Assembly (NCBI GenBank): GCA_003956705.1
Contig: QZCP01000057.1
Location: 237,837 to 301,836, forward strand
From: Brevipalpus yothersi
Taxonomy: Eukaryota; Arthropoda; Arachnida; Trombidiformes; Tenuipalpidae
Length of the DNA: 64,000 bases
Reading direction: 5' to 3'
The notes under the pieces are model-generated. The model did not search any database, was not told the origin of the DNA, and worked only from the letters and a program-made list of their open reading frames with translations. Both the position numbers and the translations under genes were made by a program. Positions 1 through 13,800 of the stretch are shown here, in pieces. Within the stretch, counting starts at the first letter, position 1; the number at the start of each line of letters is the position of its first letter.

Positions 1-2391
1 GTATTACAAGAGAGAAACAAATACAAGGAAGCATACATGGATGCACTTGAAACGATCAAATGGAGTGAAGTTATTCGAGGAAACAAACCTGAAGGAGGTG
101 AAAAGAAATCGGCAATTTGGAAATTGTAAGTCTCGCGATATTGTCCATACTCCATGAACTAATATTGATACTAATAGTCCTCAATTGTGGGAAAATACTC
201 TGATTACTAACAAACTTGTCCATTTTTCTCTTAATGCTTCCCTAAGTGGAAGGAATTTAACAAGGTATTATATTCAAACTAATTCCCTGAGTTCTTTCGT
301 TTTTTATATCATTTTTTTGTTTTACCTGAATTTGAAAATTTAATCTCACTGTGATCTGTTTCTTCCAGTTTCAGCGCCTTGTTCAGCACTTCAGCCTCCA
401 CATCAGCTGTTAATCCTTCAAATCGCTCTCCTTCAAAAACTCCAGCTATACGTTATGATCCATCCAGTGCATCTCAGGTTGCTCCTGCTCTAGATGTCGT
501 GAAACGTAGAGCCAAGATCAACAATTCTGGGGATACATTTTCACTCATAGACTCAGAATCAGACCTTGCCGGTGAGCGAGCTCGATCTCTCAAAGCGGTG
601 CAGGCGAGAGTTAATCGTATTAATGGAGATAGAGTAATGGCTTACGGGTGGAGTATTGCTGGGAATGCTGGTGATGCTTCATCCTCAACATCTGATTTGA
701 AAAATACCACCGTACCAGTACCGATCTATTGTAGACCTCTGAATACTGAAGACATGGGAATGAAAATCTGGTGTGCTGCATCTGTAGACTTGACAGGGGG
801 TGAGGCAGGCTTTCCTGATACCAATATAATCGATAGGTCTGACTCAAAAATGAAACTTAGCTCAATAGGTGATGATAAAAAAGGTCAATCTGACGGTGAC
901 AATCTGTTCACAGCTATATCAGACCTAGAAAATGATCTTGAGGGTGCTGAGCATAGCTGTTTTCCAGATCCGAAGAAGCTTTCAACTTTCGGATGGATAT
1001 GCAGTGTCAGCCATTCTCGAAGCAAAGTCAGTGTTGTCAATATAAAAAATAATCCTAGTGAATTACTAGATTCATTCATAGTTAAAACTCATCTTCTGTG
1101 TATTGCATCTGTTCCTGGTGCCAAAAATAATGATTTATATGGCTTCGATAACGTCGATATGACAGATATAACGTTAATTGAAGTCGATCCTGAGCCGACA
1201 CCTCCTGTTGCTTGTAGAGTGAGCAAGCCAGAGCAAAGTGGATTACGAGAGGAGACTCAAGAATCTTCAGATAAAGACAAGGAATCTGGAAAAACTGAGA
1301 AGAGTACTTCTCCCAAAAATGATTTATTAGAGAAACTCACCGATTATGTTGCTTACACCGAGCCACCTTCACCCACTCCTGTTGAAGAGATTGATACCAC
1401 AAACTCAATTTATCAGCCTCTGTCAACCTGCCTTCCAACCATGTGGCTTGGAGGACAAAATGGAATCTTATATGTACATTCTGGACTAGCCCAGTGGTCT
1501 CATTGTCTCGCTCGAGTCAAACTCCCTGATTCTATTCTTCAAATAGTTCACTTCAAAGGCAAAGTTTTTGTGGCTTTGGCCAATGGCCAATGTTGTATCT
1601 TTACCCGACTTCCCACAACTGGTTGTTGGGACTTTTCAAAATATTTTGTACTCAATCTGGGAGAAATAAGTACCAAAATGAATGGCACAACTCCTGCTAC
1701 CAAAACAGGATCTCCGACTAGTTCAGTTTCGGCTAATTTCAGCATAAGATGTATGGAAGTTACCAAAATGTCCGTTTGGTTAGGTTATCGAAATACCGTA
1801 TATATCTTGGATTGTAATGCTCTGAAAATTGTTCACAGCTTCGCTGTGGATCCCAGAAAAGAAACTCAAGTCAGACAGTTGACAGCGATGGAAGATGGTG
1901 TCTGGTGCAGTATCCGATTAGACTCAAAAATCCGCCTCTACTCAGCTGTCAAACCGTATCAGCATGTTCAAGATGTAGATATCGAACCTCTCGTGACCAA
2001 GTTGCTAGGTTCAAAATCATTTTCTTTTGAAAGAATAACCGCATTGAAAGCGAGTAACAATCGTCTCTGGGTGGGAACTTACACCGGAGTCATTCTAAGC
2101 ATCCCATGTGATAGATGTCCAACAAATTCATCCAATAAGCCAAGTATAGTTTCCGATTCGGATACTGGTAACATTTCTCTCACCTCTTATCTGCCCAAGT
2201 GCAATCCCTCTCAGGCTCAACTCTCCTTCCATGGACACAAAGATGCTGTCAAATTTTTTGTGATGGCAAAAAATTTGATCATGAGTGGAGGCGAAGGCTA
2301 CATAGACTTCAGGTCGGAACCTGATGACGAAAGTGACTCCATTCCAAAGGGAGATCGTTCTCATGTGATTGTTTGGGAGATCAATTCTTAG
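1..2391 (+). CDS. JIP3/JIP4-type kinesin and JNK scaffold protein, C-terminal part (5' end outside window)
   Basis: Two exons are visible, 1-125 and 369-2391, joined by a GT-AG intron of 243 bp; together they give 715 codons ending in TAA. The first exon reads VLQERNKYKEAYMDALETIK and leads to a W-S-E/K-K-S-A-I-W-K-L-F-F-S block. This is the conserved segment before the C-terminal half of JIP3/SPAG9/Sunday driver. A CRPL...MKIWCAA block follows near 735-780. The last third is the family's WD40-like propeller, with PTMWLGGQNGILYVHSGLAQ, a run matching DPRKETQVRQL, VWCSIRLDS, HVQDVDIEP and NNRLWVGTYTGVI. Known role: links kinesin-1/dynein to cargo and scaffolds JNK signalling in axons. The leucine zipper and RH domains must lie upstream of base 1. 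An AATAAA at 2957-2962 is a candidate poly(A) signal. Identification is confident; JIP3 and JIP4 cannot be separated here. Confidence 0.9.
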
Positions 2392-3123
2392 TTATCTGCA
2401 AAAATTTTACATGTTTCAAAGTTTTTTTTCCTCCACACCTCAAAGCTTCAGCGATGATCGTTACTACTCTCTTATTTATTATTACAATTATTATCAAGCT
2501 ATTAAGCTATATCTCTTTTTCGATGATTTAATATATAAATTTTATCAAAATTTGTTTTTTTCTCATGTATAATACATGTATTTTAAGGTGCTGATCTAGT
2601 TAATATTACGATCATTGTCGTTGCGAAAAATATTTGTTTCTCTTTTCCTCTTCCATCCATTATCTTCGCCCCTGTCTTACACCGCGATCGTAGGTAAGAC
2701 CAGGATTCATTCATCCTGATCTGTTGAGCACCGTAATTTCAACCTATTACCATGAGAGTTATGCTACTCTTTTCCATTCGCCTACTTGACTTTAATTCTT
2801 GTATAAATGCATCAATTTTTCTCATCATCATCATTCCACAACAATTTAACGAGTTCTAAAAGTAAAGTGAAGATAAAAAGAAAAAGTAATTCCAACTAAT
2901 TTTCATGCGCAAGTGCGTATGCTTGAACTCTTGCCGAACTAGTTTGAGTTTTTTTCAATAAACTTTGGTTGAAACTTTCAGTTTGAAAGATACTCTTGAG
3001 TTTTGTTAGAACATCCCAGGCCAGAGGTCTGTCCATGGTGTATAAGAGTTTGTTTGTCGTTGGAGAGAGGTTTGTTGAGAACTTGAATTTTTGACAATTT
3101 TTTCACTTTTGGGGGACAAGAGA
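2392..3123. other. Intergenic: JIP3 3' UTR and short spacer before the Rieske gene
   Basis: AT-rich sequence without a credible coding region. It contains the AATAAA at 2957-2962 that probably ends the upstream gene, and the short leader of the next gene. No repeat or RNA gene was recognised. Confidence 0.5.
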
Positions 3124-5472
3124 ATGTTTTTTCACTTCAATTTCCAATGGTTCAAGCCATCATTGAATTTTGTGGACATTTTTTGTGTTGCAATTGTGTT
3201 GATAATTTTTCGATGGATGTATGAAGTGTTCGTAAGCTTTTACAAGCTCATTCGCTTCATTGCATTCGATGATATAGTGAGAGTAAGTTTTGATTCATCC
3301 ATCACTACCAGCCAGATATCAATTCAGTTTTCTAATTTCAAAGGATTTCAGTACAACTGAACGCTCTGAGCGATGGAAAGGTCAAGATTTCGGCTCATTT
3401 CCAAATGGATGGATTCCTGTGTGGGAATCGCAATTTCTGAAGAAAGGATCAGTACAGAGTGTTCAGGTTTGTGGACAGGATATCGTTCTGGTTCGTAAAT
3501 TGGACGGAGAGGTTCAAGCGATGGATGCTTACTGTCCTCATTATGGTGCCAATATGTCCAAAGGGAAAGTTATCAGAATTCGTGGTGAAGATTGTCTTCG
3601 ATGTCCATTTCATGATTGGTCTTTTCGCACCAATGATGGTGTGTGTGTTGATGTGCCTTATTCCAAGGATAGAAGTGAGTAACGAAATTCTTACCAACTA
3701 TTCGAATCAACTTCATTTTTTCTGAAAAAGGAAAGATTTTCGTAGATTTTTTTGCAATCCAATTCAAATCTATCGTTATATCAGTGAGATTTTTGAATAG
3801 AAGAGGAAAAAATGTTTGGTCAAATGAAGAAAAAATTATAAACTTCCTAGATAATTGTCTAAAAAAATACGGGCCACTATTGATACTTTCAAAAAGATCT
3901 TCAAGTTGAGAGTCTTTTTCCAGTGCAGTTGGTCAAGCATTTTTCTTTTTTAGCCACATTTTCGAAGAGCAGAAGATGACGTTTCCTGACCAGAAAAGTT
4001 TTACTCAAATTCCAATGGGAAGAGGGGAAACCAGTCTACCATAAATCTTTTGACTTTGACATTCTTGATACTCAACCGGTAATCTTTATCTTCCTTCAGA
4101 GCCTCCAAAAGGGGTTAAAATCAGAGTCTGGAAATGTCTCGAGATCCATAACTTCATTTACGTTTGGCATCATAGTCGAGGTAAGTTTGTGGTGTGTGTT
4201 TGTATATGTGTCCATTCCTGTTCTAGGTCTTGGGGTGAGAGTATCTTGATCTGGATTGCATGAGTCAAGTTGTTGAGTTGAATAAAAAGTGGAATAGGCT
4301 CATTAGGTCCTCAAAAAGTATTGCTCTTTTCGACCAGGAGGACTGGTTTGACAGAGTGTTTGTGTGTGTATGTAAAAGTGATTGAATCACTCGAAAAAGT
4401 TAGCAATCCAATACCTCGGGGGTTTTGGGAATCTCCTTTGGAGATGAGTATAAGTCAGGAAAAAAATTATCCAAGCATTTTAACGATCTCACTGATCTTG
4501 GATGAGGAAAGTGAATGTGGTTGGAAGAGTTTTCTCAGGAACTTAAGATTAGAAAATTTTAACCATTATTTCCGACACTTTTGATGTAGGTAAAGAGCCA
4601 ACTTGGTATCCAAATCGCATTCCTGAGATAGATTCTGGTGATTGGGTTTATCATGGAAGAACTGAGCACATTGTCAATTGTGTTCTAGAGGTGAAAAAAT
4701 ATTTCCACACACATATACACATGCACACATTCTATATTGACAATCAATTTTTCCTATTGATAATCTATTTCAGGATATTCCAGCCAATGGACCAGACTCA
4801 GCTCATCTGAATACCGTTCACTCTCATTCGGTTCTTCATGGTGGAGTTTTAGATCAAAATAGTAATCCCTTATTAAATTTTGTCCGACATCGGTGGGAAG
4901 CGGCATGGGAAAAATGTGAACCTCCCATGGATCACACAGCAATTAGCCGACTAGAAGGGGTGACAACTGTTTTTGGATTTAATTTAGTGTACTTGAGCAT
5001 TAAAGCTCTTCAAACAGGGCCCACTACAGTGAATTTGCGGTTTAAATCGTCTGCTTTTGGTATAGAAATTTATGGTGCCTACATACAGGGCATTAATCCG
5101 ATTGGATTGAATAAGCAGAAAATAGTTCACCAACTATACATGCAAAGAAGGTTACTCTCACCTTTCATGAGTCGTTTCCTACTTGTTGGTGAAGCAATTA
5201 TGGTAAGTTTTCCTTTCCAACTCATCATCCACTTTTGCTTGAGTAATAATAATAATCTGACTAATTGCTTTCACCATCATTTTACATTATTTTCATTATC
5301 AATAATTTAATTTAAGCTGGAAAGAGATATTGAAATATGGAATAATAAAATTTACATGAAATCACCTGTTCTGGTCAAAGAAGAGAAATCGATAGCTCAA
5401 TTTCGCAGATATTTTTCACAATTTTTTGATCACGAAAGAAGAATTGTCGATGTTGATCCAGATGATTGGTAA
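3124..5472 (+). CDS. nvd: Neverland/DAF-36-type Rieske oxygenase (cholesterol 7-desaturase)
   Basis: Six exons (3124-3282, 3344-3674, 4100-4180, 4590-4690, 4774-5202, 5317-5472) splice in frame to 418 aa, the usual family length. Residues 1-50 form a hydrophobic N-terminal anchor. The Rieske [2Fe-2S] ligands are C117-x-H119 (CPHYGAN) and C140-x2-H143 (CPFHDW). The mononuclear iron region is DIPANGPDSAHLNTVH, with N229, D232, H235 and H240. In arthropods and nematodes this family makes 7-dehydrocholesterol from cholesterol, the entry step to ecdysteroid/dafachronic acid synthesis, in the ER membrane. Exon 2 uses the acceptor at 3341-3343; the next AG downstream would give a stop after two codons. 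Oddity: 20 residues separate the two Rieske half-motifs, about three more than I recall as typical. The start ATG at 3124 is inferred. An AATAAA at 5958-5963 may end the transcript. Confidence 0.9.
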
Positions 5473-6345
5473 TTATCAAGCGTGGAACTATTGGAAATGA
5501 ATTTCGAAAAATATTTGTCAAAGAATTTAACATTTCCCGCTCTTACACACATCGAATAATTTCAACAAACTTTTGACTCCCCTCTCAATACTCATCCATA
5601 TTATCATATCTGAACGATATGGGAAAAAAATTTATCAACCATTCGAACCATTCAATCATCTGATATACTTTCAACTCAACCTTTTACTAGATGTATTTTT
5701 CTATCAATACTCATCAATTTGTACAAAAGTATCGGCTCACAATCACTTTGAGCTATTCGTTGTATGACTAAAAATGGAATTCTGATAGCAATTTTTTTTG
5801 TCACATCATTCCTCGTGATTTTGACTAATCATTTGCCGGCCCAAGTAGATGGGTTGTCTTCACCCCTCTCTCTCTCACTCACTCTTTCATCCTGTTTAGC
5901 TGTTACCTGAAACGCCTCAAGTGATTAGAATATATTATCTATCATAAAAAAAAATATAATAAATATAACAATACGCAATCGAGCCCTAAGCGTATACACA
6001 TAGACACAAGTTTCACCTCTCACGAGCAATTCGTTCTTGAAAGTTGTTCGTTATGCAACAAGCAACTCAGCAAGGGTATATAGATCAACAATACTAAAAT
6101 TCATTATTTCTCCCCCTTCTTTCGATTACCTTTCTCTCTCTCTCTCTTCCTCTCATGTACACACTGGTTACCGATATGTTGATACATTCTTCCTTTTCCC
6201 TTTCCTTCAACTCATTCTCTCTTCCTCTGTCTTCCTCTCTCTTTCTCTTGCTCAATATTTTTTTACACACACTGACACAACTACTCATTCCAATGAGTAG
6301 TCTACCTTTGCCATGTACGGAAAGTTAGTTTCAACACAGCACAGA

Positions 6346-6346
<1 letters not shown>

Positions 6347-6372
<26 letters not shown>
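6347..6372. repeat. (GA)n microsatellite
   Basis: Uninterrupted GA repeat of about 26 bp. Confidence 0.9.
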
Positions 6373-6376
<4 letters not shown>

Positions 6377-6870
6377 CATACTAACAAGAGCATCAATCGC
6401 TACTGAATTCAGGACTTTTAAACAACAACGAAAACAAAAAATATTCGCACTGTCATTGATTACCTTGGGCTGATGATGCTTACCTGTTCAATTGTTAATC
6501 AAACTATTTATTTTTCTTTCTCTCTCCCCAACTCGATGGATGAATAAAATGTTCACACAAGTAGCAAGTAGAAACGTTCTCAATAGTAGAACTTTCTTCC
6601 TCCCCCCATCAGTCCACTTCATCACCAACAGATGCCTCTATCAGCAAAAAGAGGAGGCTCCACCCGAAATTAGGCATCCTACACACTGGAAAAGATACAT
6701 CCTATCAAGTGTGACTCGGCCAGCGCCCTCGCCGGCAAGGAATTTTGCACTGCAAAATTTGCAGCCGTTGAGAAACGTTCTTTTTTCGGTTCACTTTCGG
6801 TTGCTGAAAACTTCTTGCCTTCACTTTGCCTATGAGAAGAAGAAGCTTTTTTTTCATCTTCCTTCACTCT

Positions 6871-6893
6871 GTGTGTGTGTGTGTGTGTGTGTG
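6871..6893. repeat. (TG)n microsatellite
   Basis: Uninterrupted GT/TG repeat of about 23 bp. Confidence 0.9.
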
Positions 6894-7033
6894 AAGACTT
6901 CTCTCAAACTCCAAAAACTTGTATCATACAAGAATCCACATCTCTCTGAACGCTGTGTATGTGTGTGTATGTGTATGGCTCACACAACTAGGTGCGGTGT
7001 GTAACGCATTTTTTTTTCTCATCCCTCTTGGCC

Positions 7034-7132
7034 CTCTCTCTCTCTCTCTCTCTCTTTTGCCTTCTTATCATGTTCACAGAGTCTTTTGGATGTGATCATC
7101 CTCCATCACTATCATCTCTCTCCTTTTTTCCG

Positions 7133-7160
<28 letters not shown>
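7034..7160. repeat. Two (CT)n tracts upstream of myosin
   Basis: CT repeats at about 7034-7055 and 7133-7160, separated by unique sequence, within 800 bp of the myosin start codon. Confidence 0.85.
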
Positions 7161-7163
<3 letters not shown>

Positions 7164-7801
7164 TCTTTTTCACTATCATCTCTCGGATGAATCAGTTCAA
7201 AAGTGATCACTTGACAGTGTGAACTTTACTTTACTTTTGAATAAGAGAGAGAAGCTTAATTTTGTGTTCTTCCATCATCATCATCATCATCATCTTTCTT
7301 GCATATATGTACAGACACTTTGAATATTTATGGTGTGTCTGTGTTTAAAGAAAGATTGTTACAATTGTTAAATTGTTTTGATAATCAAAGTGAATAACTT
7401 TTACTTGTTGCTTGTGTGTGTGTGTCTCTCTCTCTGTGTATTCACAAGTGTATTGAAGAGATCAAAGTTACTTCACGCCGCTGACACCATCAAGTTTATT
7501 CTCTCTCTCTCTCACTTTCCTCTGTATCTTCCCATAGACACATACAGAGAGGTGGAGAGGTCTGTTGGGATTATTGAAGTCTCTCTGACTCTGTCTCTTG
7601 ATATATATACATACACACATTTACCACCGAATGACTATATTTTTTTCTGCCTTCATTTCAATCCGTCCAGATGTGTGATTTAATTTTTCTCTGCCTTACA
7701 TAATCATTGTGTCCACCATATTTCTCTTTTCTTCCATCATCATCATTCTTCACTTGGAGGGTTAAATTTTATTCTCTCTCCATCCCACAAGCAATCAAAC
7801 A

Positions 7802-10800
7802 ATGGCTCAACTAGTTGATGCAAACGGTGGCCGCATGGATGTTTCCAATTATCCAGAGCTTAAATATTTGGCCGTTGAGCGTAATTCTGTCAATGATCCA
7901 GCCCAACAGGCGGAATGGGCTCAAAAAAGGGAAGTATGGATACCAAGCCCTGATCAAGGTTTTGTGTCCGCTTTTATACGTGGTGAACATGGTGATGAAT
8001 ATGAAGTGGAAACTTCTATTGATCACAAAATGATGACAGTGGCCAAGGATGATGTACAGAAAATGAATCCACCTAGATTTCATAAAGTGGAAGATATGGC
8101 CGAATTGACTTGTCTAAATGAAGCATCAGTACTTCACAATTTGAGAAGTAGATTTCATTCTTCTCTAATATACACTTATTCGGGATTATTTTGTGTTGTT
8201 GTCAATCCTTATCGTAAATTGCCTATTTATACGGAGAGAATCATTGAACTTTATAAAGGCAAAAAACGACATGAAGTACCACCTCACATATTCGCTGTCA
8301 CCGATGCTGCTTATCGATCTATGCTTCAAGATCGTGAAGATCAATCCATACTGTGTACGGGTGAAAGTGGTGCCGGTAAAACGGAAAATACCAAGAAAGT
8401 GATCCAATATCTTGCCTATGTTGCCTCCTCCAAACCACGTCCATCATCGGTAGTTATCATTCAATCTGGTGAACTTGAACAGCAACTTCTACAAGCTAAT
8501 CCAATACTAGAAGCATTTGGTAATGCAAAGACAGTCAAAAATGACAACTCATCTCGATTCGGTAAATTTATTCGAATCAATTTCGATGCGTGTGGTTTTA
8601 TTGCTGGTGCCAACATTGAAACTTATCTACTAGAAAAATCTCGTACCATTCGGCAAGCTGTCGATGAACGTTGTTTCCATATATTTTATCAATTACTCAA
8701 CGGTGCCTCACCTGACCAGTCTAAGGAGTTTCTACTTGAAGATGTCAAAAATTATACATTCCTAACCCATGGTAATGTTCCAGTACCAGGTGTTGATGAT
8801 GCCTTCGAATTTAAGAATACCTCTCAAGCCATGCAAATAATGGGCTTAACACCGGAAGATTTAAGTGCCATATTTAAAGTTATCTCTGCTGTTTTGTTGT
8901 TTGGTAATATGAAATTCAAACAAGAACGTAACTCAGATCAGGCCACTCTACCCGACAATACGGTAGCACAAAAAATTTCTCATCTTATGGGTATTAATGT
9001 TACCGAGATGACGAAAGCATTCCTCAAGCCAAGACTTCGTGTAGGCCGTGACTATGTGACAAAAGCCCAGACCAAAGAGCAAGCAGAGTCAGCAGTTGAA
9101 GCGATTGCCAAAGCGTGTTATGAACGAATGTTTAAGTGGCTAGTTCATCGATTGAATCGTTCACTTGATCGCACCAAGCGACAAGGTGCCTCCTTCATCG
9201 GCATTCTGGATATCGCTGGTTTTGAAATATTCGACCTCAATTCTTTCGAACAACTGTGTATCAACTACACAAACGAGAAGCTCCAGCAACTTTTCAATCA
9301 TACCATGTTCGTATTAGAACAAGAAGAGTATCAAAAAGAAGGAATCGAATGGAAATTCATCGATTTCGGGTTAGACCTACAGCCCACCATTGATCTAATT
9401 GAGAAGGTGTGTATTCGATTCTTCGATCTGACTCTGACATGATTCTAATTCAATATTTTTCCTTAGCCCATGGGAATTCTCGCTCTTTTGGATGAGGAAT
9501 GCTGGTTTCCAAAAGCTACCGATAAAACATTTGTTGAAAAATTGGTTTCCGCTCACTCAGCACATCCTAAGTTCATCAAATCTGATTTCCGTGTCTCTGC
9601 AGATTTTAGTATAATTCATTATGCTGGGAAGGTTAGTTGTTCCTCTGATCCTGTGTACCTTTATCATTCATATAATGAGAATACGTCACCGGACACATCA
9701 AAATAGAGGAAGTTTCTATCTCTCACTTATCTAAAATGACTCTACCTTATACTTTTTAGGTTGACTATTCTGCTAATCAATGGCTAATGAAAAATATGGA
9801 CCCTCTCAATGAGAATGTCGTTGTTCTACTACAAAATTCTCTTGAACCTTTCATAGTTCAAATCTGGAAAGATGGTAAATAGAAACTCTCTCTCTCCCTT
9901 TACTTATCTCAAACAAGTACACTATTGAGTAAACTGAGCATCTACTTTGAGAGTTAATTCTTGTCTTGGTATCAAAATTTCTTGTTTCAGCATTTTTCTC
10001 CCGCTCGTTTACCGCTTGTAGTCCATCATTATTTCATTCCAATTTTTTCTTCGATGCTTTTAAACTGTCTGCTCTGCTCTTACTGCTCCTCTCACTGCTC
10101 AGATTCTATTCCAGCCTAACGTTTTCCCCCTCTCAAGTCTTTGAATGTCAATTGATGAGTTTTCATTTTCACAGCTGAGATTGTTGGCATGGGTCTTGCG
10201 ACTATGGGAGACACTCAATTCGGAGCTCGAACTCGCAAAGGAATGTTCAGGACTGTCAGTCAGCTTTACAAAGATCAACTGTCAAAATTGATGGTGACTC
10301 TGCGCAACACAAATCCCAATTTCGTCCGCTGTATTATACCCAATCACGAGAAAAAAGCCGATAAAATGGAAGCCCCTCTGGTATTAGATCAATTACGCTG
10401 TAATGGTGTTCTCGAAGGTATCAGAATCTGTCGTCAAGGTTTTCCAAACCGTATACCCTTCCAAGAGTTCCGACAAAGGTTAGTGACTCTTATTCATCTT
10501 CCTTTTCTTCATATGTGTTTCGCGATACTTAGAGCACAATAGATGAAGAATTCTGGTAAATTCTTCGAACCTTACTGATGCTAAGACAAATCTTGGCTGT
10601 GGTAATTCTACCCAGAGATTTTGTTTTGCTAATTCCTCATGATCTTTATTTATATAAAATGAATCAGATGAGGGATAGAAAAAGGGAAAAATGACTGAAG
10701 AACTTGTCATCGCTAATGAATGGCAAGATCATGTCTCTTCCATTTTATTAGCAAAGGGGTGAGTCTATCTGGGCAGAGGTCCAAATCGTATTCAGAAAGC

Positions 10801-13800
10801 AATGCAAGACTATGAAAGCATAAGTAAGCAATAGTTGGGGATGGAGCATGTATCTCTCTTATGCAACCGAGATGTTGAATAGTTAGTCGCTTTGTGAACA
10901 GAAAATATCGTATCATCAGCCCATAATTTTTTTTCTCTCTCTCTCTCTCGGTTCCTGTGTTTTGACTATTTCTATCCCTTCCCTCACTAGGCTTTCTCAA
11001 ACTTCCTACAACTTCAGTTTTCTTACAATTCAGTTTGTTAGTTTTCAGGCATGTCAATGCCTTGAGTTGTTATTTTTCTATTAATTGGCCATGAAATTTC
11101 ATATGTTCAGCTTTTGAAGATGTCTCTCCTAGAGTGAACTGTCTTTTTTTTGTCTTTCATCGAAACAATTGAAGCTACTCCTCTTTACTAGATGCAGCAA
11201 GTTGTTGTACACCAACATGAACCGAAGAAATCACGGGTCGTGAGGAAATCCTCTGGTCACATTAAAATCTATTCTTTATTGCCTGCAACCTGAAAACAAA
11301 AAAATCTATATGCACAAAAAGCCGAAGAATTCTCCTTACTCAGTTTCTTCTCTCTATCTTGAAACTTTTCTCTGTGTATATCGTTTTTTCCTTTTCTCTC
11401 TGCTTCCGATAGATTTTTTTATCATTAATCATGTTGCTCTTTCATTTTATGAGACCCATCTTGAGTTTTCTCTGATTAGAAATTGGTTTCATTTTTTAGT
11501 TCATCAATCTTGGATCTTCAAATTAGATTTGTGAGAGCTTCTTTCATTCATCATTCAAATTTTTCTTGTGATGTTTAGAAGGAAGTTGCGAAATGACTAT
11601 GAATATCCGATTATTGTAGGGCAGATGAACGAAGAGATGGATTGAGCCTCTACGTATCAATAACATTGGATGCATCCTATGTCAGAGAAATGTGCACCAA
11701 CCTACGCTTGCATAACTTCCCATTGTGTATTTAATTTTAATTGTCTCTCTTTCGCCTTCGAACTTCAGATATGAACTGCTCACTCCCAATGCCATTCCCA
11801 AGGGTTTCATGGATGGCAAATTGGCTTGTGAAAAAATGATTACGGCTTTGGATCTTGACACCAATCTTTATCGAATTGGTCAGAGCAAAATATTCTTCCG
11901 AGCTGGAGTGCTTGCCCAGTTAGAAGAAGAACGTGATTTGAAGATGACTGATCTTATTCGTAACTTCCAAGCCATGTGTCGTGGTTGGCTTGCTCGTCGA
12001 AACTACCAGAAGCGCCTTCAACAACTGAATGCTATCCGAATAATTCAAAGAAATTGTGCAGCCTATCTCAAGCTCCGAAATTGGGCATGGTGGCGGTTGT
12101 ATACCAAAGTTAAGCCTCTACTGCAGGTTACCAAGCACGATGAACAATTACTCGCCAAAGAAGATGAATTACGTCAAGTTAGAGAATCGAAAGAGAAACT
12201 AGAACACGAGATTGCCGAATTTGAAAAGAAATTGGCGACTGAAAAAGAGGAAAAAGCTGCCTTAATGGAGCAACTACAAACCGAAACTGATATGGCTCAA
12301 GAAGCTGAAGACTCACGTGTACGACTTCAGGCTCGTAAACAAGAGCTGGAAGAAATCCTCCAGGATCTTGAAGCTCGAATTGAAGAGGAAGAAGAGCGTA
12401 ATCAAGCATTAACCACCGAGAAAAAGAAATTACAGGTCACCATTCAAGACCTAGAGGAGCAACTCGAAGAAGAGGAAACCAATCGCCAGAAGTTGCAGTT
12501 AGAGAAGTGCACTCTTGACAATAAAGTGAAGAAATTAGAGGAAGACAACGCTCTACTCGAGGATGTCAATCAGAAATTGAAGAAAGAGAAGACTGTTCTT
12601 GAGGAGCGCCTCGCTGAAATATCTAAATCTCTGTCTGAAGAAGAAGAAAAAGTCAAAGCTTTGAGCAAATTGAAAGCAAAGCATGAGACTACTATCAACG
12701 AGCTCGAAGAGCGTTTACGAAAAGACCAAGTTGTAAGTATCACCCTTTTTCTATCAATCTTGGATATTGATCGGATTGTTGAGTTTTCTCGAACTAGACA
12801 ATTCATTATGATAATATCCCGAGTTTATATTGATATTTACGCTAGGCCTCGCTATTTTGAACTCATCATCCCTATCTCTTTCGAATACTCTATCTCGATT
12901 TTCTCTAATTCTAATTTACTTTTACTATGATTTTCTAGGTGCGGCAAGATCTCGAAAGAGCTAAGCGACGATTCGAGACAGATCTAAACGATTTGAAAGA
13001 ACAATTGAATGAGAAGCGTCTTCAGCTTGAAGAGTTGCAAAGTCAAGTCGTCAAGCGTGAAGAAGAATTGAACCAAGCTCTTCTTCGTTGTGATGAAGAA
13101 AGTGCTGCTAAAGGTCTCTCACAAAAAGCTGCACGTGAAATTGAATCTCAATTGCACGAGCTCCAAGAAGATCTAGAAAGTGAGAAGCAAGCTCGCGCAA
13201 AGGCAGAGAAACAAAAGCGAGATCTCAATGAAGAGCTTGAAGCTCTCAAAAGCGAACTTCTTGATTCATTGGATGTGACAGCTACGCAAAAAGAAATTGC
13301 AATGAAGCGAGAGCAAGAACTACAGCTACTGAAAAATTGTATTGAAGAGGAGGGTTCCACTCATGAGAGTCAAATAGCCGAGATTCGTGCTAAACACAAT
13401 AAGGCCATTGATGAACTCAACGAACAACTAGATGCTCTCAAAAAAGCGAAAGCAAGTCTAGAGAAAGCCAAAGCCAATTTAGAAGCAGAAAATGCAGACA
13501 TGGCCAATGAGATCAAAGCATTGGCTTCTGGTCGCCAAGATAATGAGCGTAGAAGAAAGCAACTTGAGGCTCAACTTCAAGATATGACCACTAAATTTGC
13601 TGATACCGAGCGTATCAGAAATGAGTTAGCCGAAAAAGCAGCCAAGTTACAAAGTGAATTGGACAACAATAATGGTCAAATGGAAGAACTCGAAAGGCGC
13701 TTGATCCAAGCGAACCGCAATCATCAAGCTCTCGAAGCACAGTTATCAGAAACTCAGGACTTGCTCCATGAGGAAACCAAACAAAAGCTTTCGCTAAGCA

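Larger units (their letters stand above)
5473..7801. other. Intergenic: nvd 3' UTR and myosin 5' flank/UTR with simple repeats
   Basis: No credible gene. The stretch holds a (GA)n tract near 6347-6372, (TG)n at 6871-6893, (CT)n at 7034-7055 and 7133-7160, and a (CAT)n run near 7273-7293. The last part before 7802 is probably leader of the myosin transcript; a non-coding first exon is likely but cannot be placed. Open frames here encode only repeat-derived Ser-Leu and Val-Cys runs. Confidence 0.5.
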
